A DNA stretch of 11,646 nucleotides from the NCBI GenBank assembly GCA_002509745.1, contig DAWK01000183.1:4972-16617 (forward strand), read 5' to 3'. The DNA comes from Methanobacteriaceae archaeon UBA349 (GTDB taxonomy: Archaea > Methanobacteriota > Methanobacteria > Methanobacteriales > Methanobacteriaceae). This document shows positions 8,706 through 11,646 of the stretch, piece after piece; position 1 is the stretch's first letter, and each line of letters opens with the position of its first letter. The notes beneath the pieces were generated by a model. The model saw nothing but the letters and a program-made list of their open reading frames with translations, searched no databases and was not told the DNA's origin. Made by a program: the position numbers and the translations under genes.

Positions 8706-9461
8706 ATGATAGATGCACATATACATGCAGACACACGACCTTATGAAGATTTTGAAAAAATGGCAATATCTGGAATAGATAAAGCCATTACTTGTGCCCA
8801 CGATCCTCTGAGAATGACAACATCCGAAGTAGTACTTGATCATTTCCATAGGCTTGTGAGTAATGATGTTAAAAGAGCTAATGAAAACGGATTAAAATTA
8901 TATGTTGCCCTGGGGTTGCACCCTCGAAGTATCTCAAAAAATCATGAAATTATAATTCAAGCCTTACCAAATTTACTTCAAAATAATTTAATGGTCGCTA
9001 TTGGAGAAATTGGACTGGAAAAAACTTCTAGTGAGGAAATAAATGTTTTTATTGAACAGTTGAAAATTGCAGATGATTTAAAAGCTAAAGTAATTGTGCA
9101 TACACCACGAACAAATAAAAAAGAAGTTACAAAAACCACTAAAAAGATTATTTTAGAAAATATCAATCCTAAACTTGTTATAATTGACCATATAGATTTT
9201 GATATAGTAAATGACCTTATTGATCAAGATTTCACTCTGGGAATTACAGTACAGCCCCGGAAAATGGCCCCCCAAGATGCAGTTAATCTATTGAAAGAAT
9301 ATGGGACTGACAAATTTGTTTTAAATAGTGATATAAGTTCTTCACCTTCAGATCCACTTTCTGTTCCAAAGACAGTTCACCAAATGAGATTAGCTGATTT
9401 TAAAGAAAAAGATATAGCAAAAGTATCTGAAAAAAATGCTTCGGCCTTTTTTAATATTTGA
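8706..9461 (+). CDS. TatD-like metal-dependent hydrolase
   Basis: This is a 251-residue amidohydrolase-superfamily protein of the TatD type, a TIM barrel expected to bind one or two divalent metals. The metal ligands are all visible: the HxH motif His5/His7 on the first strand (MIDAHIHAD), Glu101 in IGEIGLE (99-105), His132 in VIVHTPR (129-135), His162 in IIDHID, and Asp209 in LNSDISS (207-212). Characterised TatD proteins are DNases or related phosphoesterases, but many archaeal relatives are uncharacterised, so the substrate is unknown. The Shine-Dalgarno site GGTGAT lies three bases before the ATG. The gene is single on its strand and divergent from the two FilR1-type regulators, which could control it. 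Its 3' end faces the kinase gene. Confidence 0.87.
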   Translation: MIDAHIHADTRPYEDFEKMAISGIDKAITCAHDPLRMTTSEVVLDHFHRLVSNDVKRANENGLKLYVALGLHPRSISKNHEIIIQALPNLLQNNLMVAIGEIGLEKTSSEEINVFIEQLKIADDLKAKVIVHTPRTNKKEVTKTTKKIILENINPKLVIIDHIDFDIVNDLIDQDFTLGITVQPRKMAPQDAVNLLKEYGTDKFVLNSDISSSPSDPLSVPKTVHQMRLADFKEKDIAKVSEKNASAFFNI

Positions 9462-9529
9462 ACATTTATAAAAAAATAACTTAAAATGAAAAATCCATAA
9501 TTTAATAATAAAATTCAGCTTTAAAAAAT

Positions 9530-10375
9530 TTAAATGCCACCTAATTTACCAATACACTCTGCTGCAGATGAAGTGGCAAATTTTAAACAGGAATTTAGCG
9601 ATTTTTTCTTCAGCCATTGAGATATAAACCCTGCTGCAAAAGCATCACCTGCCCCAGTAGTATCTATCACCGGAACAATTTTAGCAGGACATTTAATTAT
9701 TTCTTTTTTGTTGTGTAAAATAGAACCTTTATCCCCTAAAGTTATTACCACTAAGGGAATACCATTCTCAATTAAAAGATCTATTCCTTTATTTAATTCC
9801 AAGCCAGTTAATATTTTAACTTCTTTTTCATTCAAAAATAATATATCGGTGTTAGCTAATACTGGTTCCAGCTTATCCAATCCGAAAGTAGAAAGTAGGG
9901 CCCCCGGTGCAAAACATAACTTATTAGAATGTTTGGCTGCAGCATAAGCAACTTCCCAGTACGTTCCACCAAGATAAATCATTTCAGCAGATTTTATATA
10001 GTCCAAATCATCTTTAGAAAGATTTAATTTTTCATTTGCTCCCATGAATGAGTAAATAGATCTTTTTCCGCTACCATCAACACTAATAAAAGCCATACCG
10101 GTAGAATCATCTATTTTTTCTATCCTGGAAGTCTCAATACCTCTTTTAGAGAGTTTATCAAGTATGATTTCACCATGATAGTCATTTCCAATTTTAGCAA
10201 TTATTCCTGAATTTAATCCATTTAAAGAGGTTTTAATTGCGAAATTTAAGGCTGAACCCCCCGGAATCTTTTTAACTTCTTCAATATACATTTCTCCATC
10301 AAGTTCAACAAATTTTGGAACTTTTAAAATAAAATCCATATTGCATGTGCCTACGGAAACAACGTCTAATTTCAA
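9530..10375 (-). CDS. PfkB family sugar or nucleoside kinase
   Basis: This 281-residue ribokinase-fold kinase transfers a phosphate from ATP to a sugar or nucleoside. Known archaeal PfkB relatives include nucleoside kinases, so ribokinase should not be assumed. The N-terminal strand DVVSVGTCNMDFI (4-16), signature 1 region GGSALNFA (39-46), the NEKE metal/phosphate motif (182-185) and signature 2 DTTGAGDAFAAGF (238-250), with catalytic base Asp244, are all intact. The start is TTG at 10375, five bases after AGGTG. The first internal ATG (codon 13) would remove part of the first conserved beta strand. It lies 82 bases downstream of minD in the same direction, but a T-rich tract between them suggests at least partial separate transcription. 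The protein is slightly shorter than typical ribokinases. Confidence 0.9.
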   Translation of the reverse strand: MKLDVVSVGTCNMDFILKVPKFVELDGEMYIEEVKKIPGGSALNFAIKTSLNGLNSGIIAKIGNDYHGEIILDKLSKRGIETSRIEKIDDSTGMAFISVDGSGKRSIYSFMGANEKLNLSKDDLDYIKSAEMIYLGGTYWEVAYAAAKHSNKLCFAPGALLSTFGLDKLEPVLANTDILFLNEKEVKILTGLELNKGIDLLIENGIPLVVITLGDKGSILHNKKEIIKCPAKIVPVIDTTGAGDAFAAGFISQWLKKKSLNSCLKFATSSAAECIGKLGGI

Positions 10376-10380
10376 AATTA

Positions 10381-10385
10381 CACCT
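10381..10385 (-). promoter_or_regulatory. Shine-Dalgarno site fixing a TTG start of the PfkB kinase
   Basis: On the minus strand AGGTG is followed by TAATT and then TTG at 10375. No in-frame ATG is available near this site, so the TTG is the supported initiation codon. Confidence 0.65.
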
Positions 10386-10400
10386 GAAAACTAATTAAAT

Positions 10401-10430
10401 AAAAAAAACGATCTCAAAATAAAAAAGAAA
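10401..10430 (-). terminator. T-rich terminator candidate after minD
   Basis: On the minus strand the region after the minD stop contains T3, T6, T4 and T8 runs (A8 at 10401-10408 and A6 at 10421-10426 on the plus strand). No strong hairpin is seen. This fits an archaeal oligo-T stop but lies just before the kinase ribosome site, so read-through into the kinase gene is possible. Confidence 0.45.
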
Positions 10431-10457
10431 TAAAATAATATGATTAAAAGATTTAAA

Positions 10458-11237
10458 TTATCTTCTGCCCATTAAACCATCAATTAACTTGATAATAACA
10501 CCTTTTTTATCTGGTTCTATTGGGTGGTAATGTTCTCCAATCAAGTCTGCTGCTAATTTCATTATAGCATTAGATGTAGGAGATTTTGGATTTTTAAGAA
10601 CAATTGGTTCACCAAAAGCCGCAGCCCTACTCACTTCGTGATCATCGGGAATTACAGCAATTACTGGAACTTCTAGAATTGTTTCAACCTCATCAACAGT
10701 CAAAAAGGTCCTATCATGCTGTTCCCGATTGATTACAACACCAATGATATTCACACCAAGCTTTGTGGCAATAATTTTAGTTTTGAGTGCGTCACTTATA
10801 GACGGTACTTCAGGAGTAGTGACTAATATAAGCTCATCTGCAGCAGCCAATGCTGCAAGTGCATCTTTTTCCAATCCAGCGGGAGCATCAATTAATAAAA
10901 TATCAGTACCTTCCATTAATCTAGATAATGCATCTTCTAAACGGTCTAATTTAACATTTCGAAGGCCCTCTAAAGATATACCTGCAGGTACAACTCTAAC
11001 CCCACTAGGTCCCTCATAAATCGCATCTTCTATTGAAGCTTCACCAGCCAGTACTTCATGTAAAGTTACTGATTTTCCTTCCATACCTAAAATAAGTTCC
11101 AGATTCGCCATTGCGATATCTGCATCTAAAACCACTACACTTTCCCCAAAAGTAGATAGTGAAACTCCCAGGTTGGCAGTGATGGTTGTTTTACCAACCC
11201 CTCCTTTACCTGAAGCAACAGTAATAACCCTGGTCAT
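10458..11237 (-). CDS. minD: MinD-like P-loop ATPase
   Basis: This is a 259-residue member of the MinD/ParA (SIMIBI) ATPase class, proteins that cycle between monomer and membrane-bound dimer to position cell structures. The deviant Walker A motif GKGGVGKTT (10-18) has the signature Lys11. [19 protein letters not shown] (34-52) is the switch I/A' region and LLIDAPAGL (114-122) is Walker B. The last 14 residues, [14 protein letters not shown], can form an amphipathic helix like the MinD membrane-targeting tail, which separates it from ParA and from cytosolic ApbC/Nbp35 proteins. The start ATG follows a near-perfect AGGAGGT (11249-11243) at five bases. Archaea lack MinE as a rule and none is seen here; the role (division site, motility or chemosensory array placement) is undetermined. 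Codons appear less AT-biased than in neighbours, which together with the strong ribosome site suggests good expression. Confidence 0.92.
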   Translation of the reverse strand: MTRVITVASGKGGVGKTTITANLGVSLSTFGESVVVLDADIAMANLELILGMEGKSVTLHEVLAGEASIEDAIYEGPSGVRVVPAGISLEGLRNVKLDRLEDALSRLMEGTDILLIDAPAGLEKDALAALAAADELILVTTPEVPSISDALKTKIIATKLGVNIIGVVINREQHDRTFLTVDEVETILEVPVIAVIPDDHEVSRAAAFGEPIVLKNPKSPTSNAIMKLAADLIGEHYHPIEPDKKGVIIKLIDGLMGRR

Positions 11238-11242
11238 TTAAT

Positions 11243-11249
11243 ACCTCCT
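11243..11249 (-). promoter_or_regulatory. Strong Shine-Dalgarno site of minD
   Basis: AGGAGGT lies five bases before the ATG and is the closest match to the archaeal consensus in this window. It marks the start unambiguously and suggests efficient translation. Confidence 0.8.
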
Positions 11250-11310
11250 GATTACTCTCTCATAAATATTTGTGAATTCAAATAGCTTTGAATCAATATA
11301 ACGATATTAT

Positions 11311-11322
11311 AATAATTTATAG
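11311..11322 (-). promoter_or_regulatory. Possible TATA box of minD
   Basis: On the minus strand CTATAAATTATT resembles an archaeal TATA box. It would place the transcript start near 11290, giving a leader of about 50 bases. AT-rich surroundings make this a weak call. Confidence 0.3.
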
Positions 11323-11358
11323 ATATCTCAATACTTAAATAGTCATCTATAACTTAAG

Positions 11359-11401
11359 TCATTGATTGGAAATAAACGATGCAAAAGCAAAAAATCAATG
11401 A
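11359..11401. repeat. Nine-base perfect inverted repeat with 25-base loop
   Basis: TCATTGATT (11359-11367) is the exact reverse complement of AATCAATGA (11393-11401). It lies in the gap between minD and the truncated upstream gene. It could fold as an RNA hairpin or be a protein site, or it may be chance. Confidence 0.4.
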
Positions 11402-11434
11402 ATATTAAAAATATAAAAATTCAAATTAATCATC

Positions 11435-11459
11435 TAAAATATAAAAATAATAGAAAAAG
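11435..11459 (-). terminator. T-rich terminator candidate of the truncated gene
   Basis: About 20 bases after the TAA of the truncated minus-strand gene, the minus strand reads several T runs (T5, T5, T4). This fits an archaeal oligo-T stop, but the local AT richness lowers confidence. Confidence 0.35.
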
Positions 11460-11478
11460 TATTTTAAATTATTAATTA

Positions 11479-11646
11479 TTAGTGAACAATTTCAATATTA
11501 ATATCAAAATTCTCTACAATTTGTGGATACTCTCTAAAACTTTTACGTATCTCCATTTCCACAATATCCAAAACTTGATATTTTAGATTTTCTATAACTT
11601 TAGATTCACCCATGATCCTAGAAAAAAGACCTTTTCCTTCATATTC
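11479..11646 (-). CDS. C-terminal 55 codons of an unrecognised gene, cut by the window edge
   Basis: An open frame enters from the right edge and ends at TAA (11481-11479). It encodes 55 residues beginning EYEGKGLFSRIMGES and ending NFDINIEIVH. The composition is charged and helix-prone in the middle (VIENLKYQVLDIVEMEIRK), with no cysteines, membrane segment or recognised motif. That it is real coding sequence is supported by the uninterrupted frame in very AT-rich DNA, by codon use similar to its neighbours, and by the same direction as minD 241 bases downstream. I do not recognise the family and give no function. The rest of the gene is outside the window. Confidence 0.6.
   Translation of the reverse strand, partial: EYEGKGLFSRIMGESKVIENLKYQVLDIVEMEIRKSFREYPQIVENFDINIEIVH

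Noticed and set aside
10375..10457. minD and the PfkB kinase as a tight operon
   Set aside because: The genes are co-directional but separated by 82 bases with a strong T-rich tract, so co-transcription cannot be claimed from sequence alone.

Overview
The window looks like chromosomal DNA of a methanogenic archaeon of the order Methanobacteriales, most likely Methanobacterium or a close relative. The base composition is very AT-rich. Shine-Dalgarno (SD) sites have archaeal form (GGAGAT, GGTGAT, AGGAGGT). The gene set also fits: a TfrB-type thiol:fumarate reductase subunit, an archaeal-type GlyRS, an archaeal Dcd, a DUF1512 family gene, FilR1-type winged-helix regulators and an archaeal MinD. 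No mobile element, CRISPR array, tRNA or rRNA gene was found.

Left part, 1-6768, all on the plus strand: an AT-rich leader, then tfrB (CoM/CoB-dependent fumarate reduction), trmJ (tRNA 2'-O-methylation), a broken DUF1512 gene, dcd (dCTP deaminase) and glyS (glycyl-tRNA synthetase). These are mostly housekeeping genes separated by gaps of about 140-300 bases. The DUF1512 gene carries three single-base frameshifts and one in-frame stop, while the genes around it are intact, so it appears to be a recently inactivated pseudogene.

Middle part, 6893-9461: two tandem paralogous regulators on the minus strand, each a winged helix followed by a FilR1-type sensor domain. They are transcribed divergently from a TatD-like metal-dependent hydrolase. 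The 107-base divergent gap holds an 11-base palindrome, TTAACAGTTAA, and a second copy of its core, which are candidate operator sites. This is the most accessory-looking locus in the window.

Right part, 9530-11646, all on the minus strand: a PfkB-family sugar or nucleoside kinase with a TTG start, a MinD-like ATPase with a C-terminal amphipathic tail, and the last 55 codons of an unrecognised gene cut by the window edge.

The strongest observations are the multiply broken DUF1512 gene, the awkward glyS start (its only upstream ATG lies inside the SD sequence, with ATA where a well-spaced start would be), and the tandem regulator/TatD locus with its candidate operators. I see no convincing new multi-gene system.
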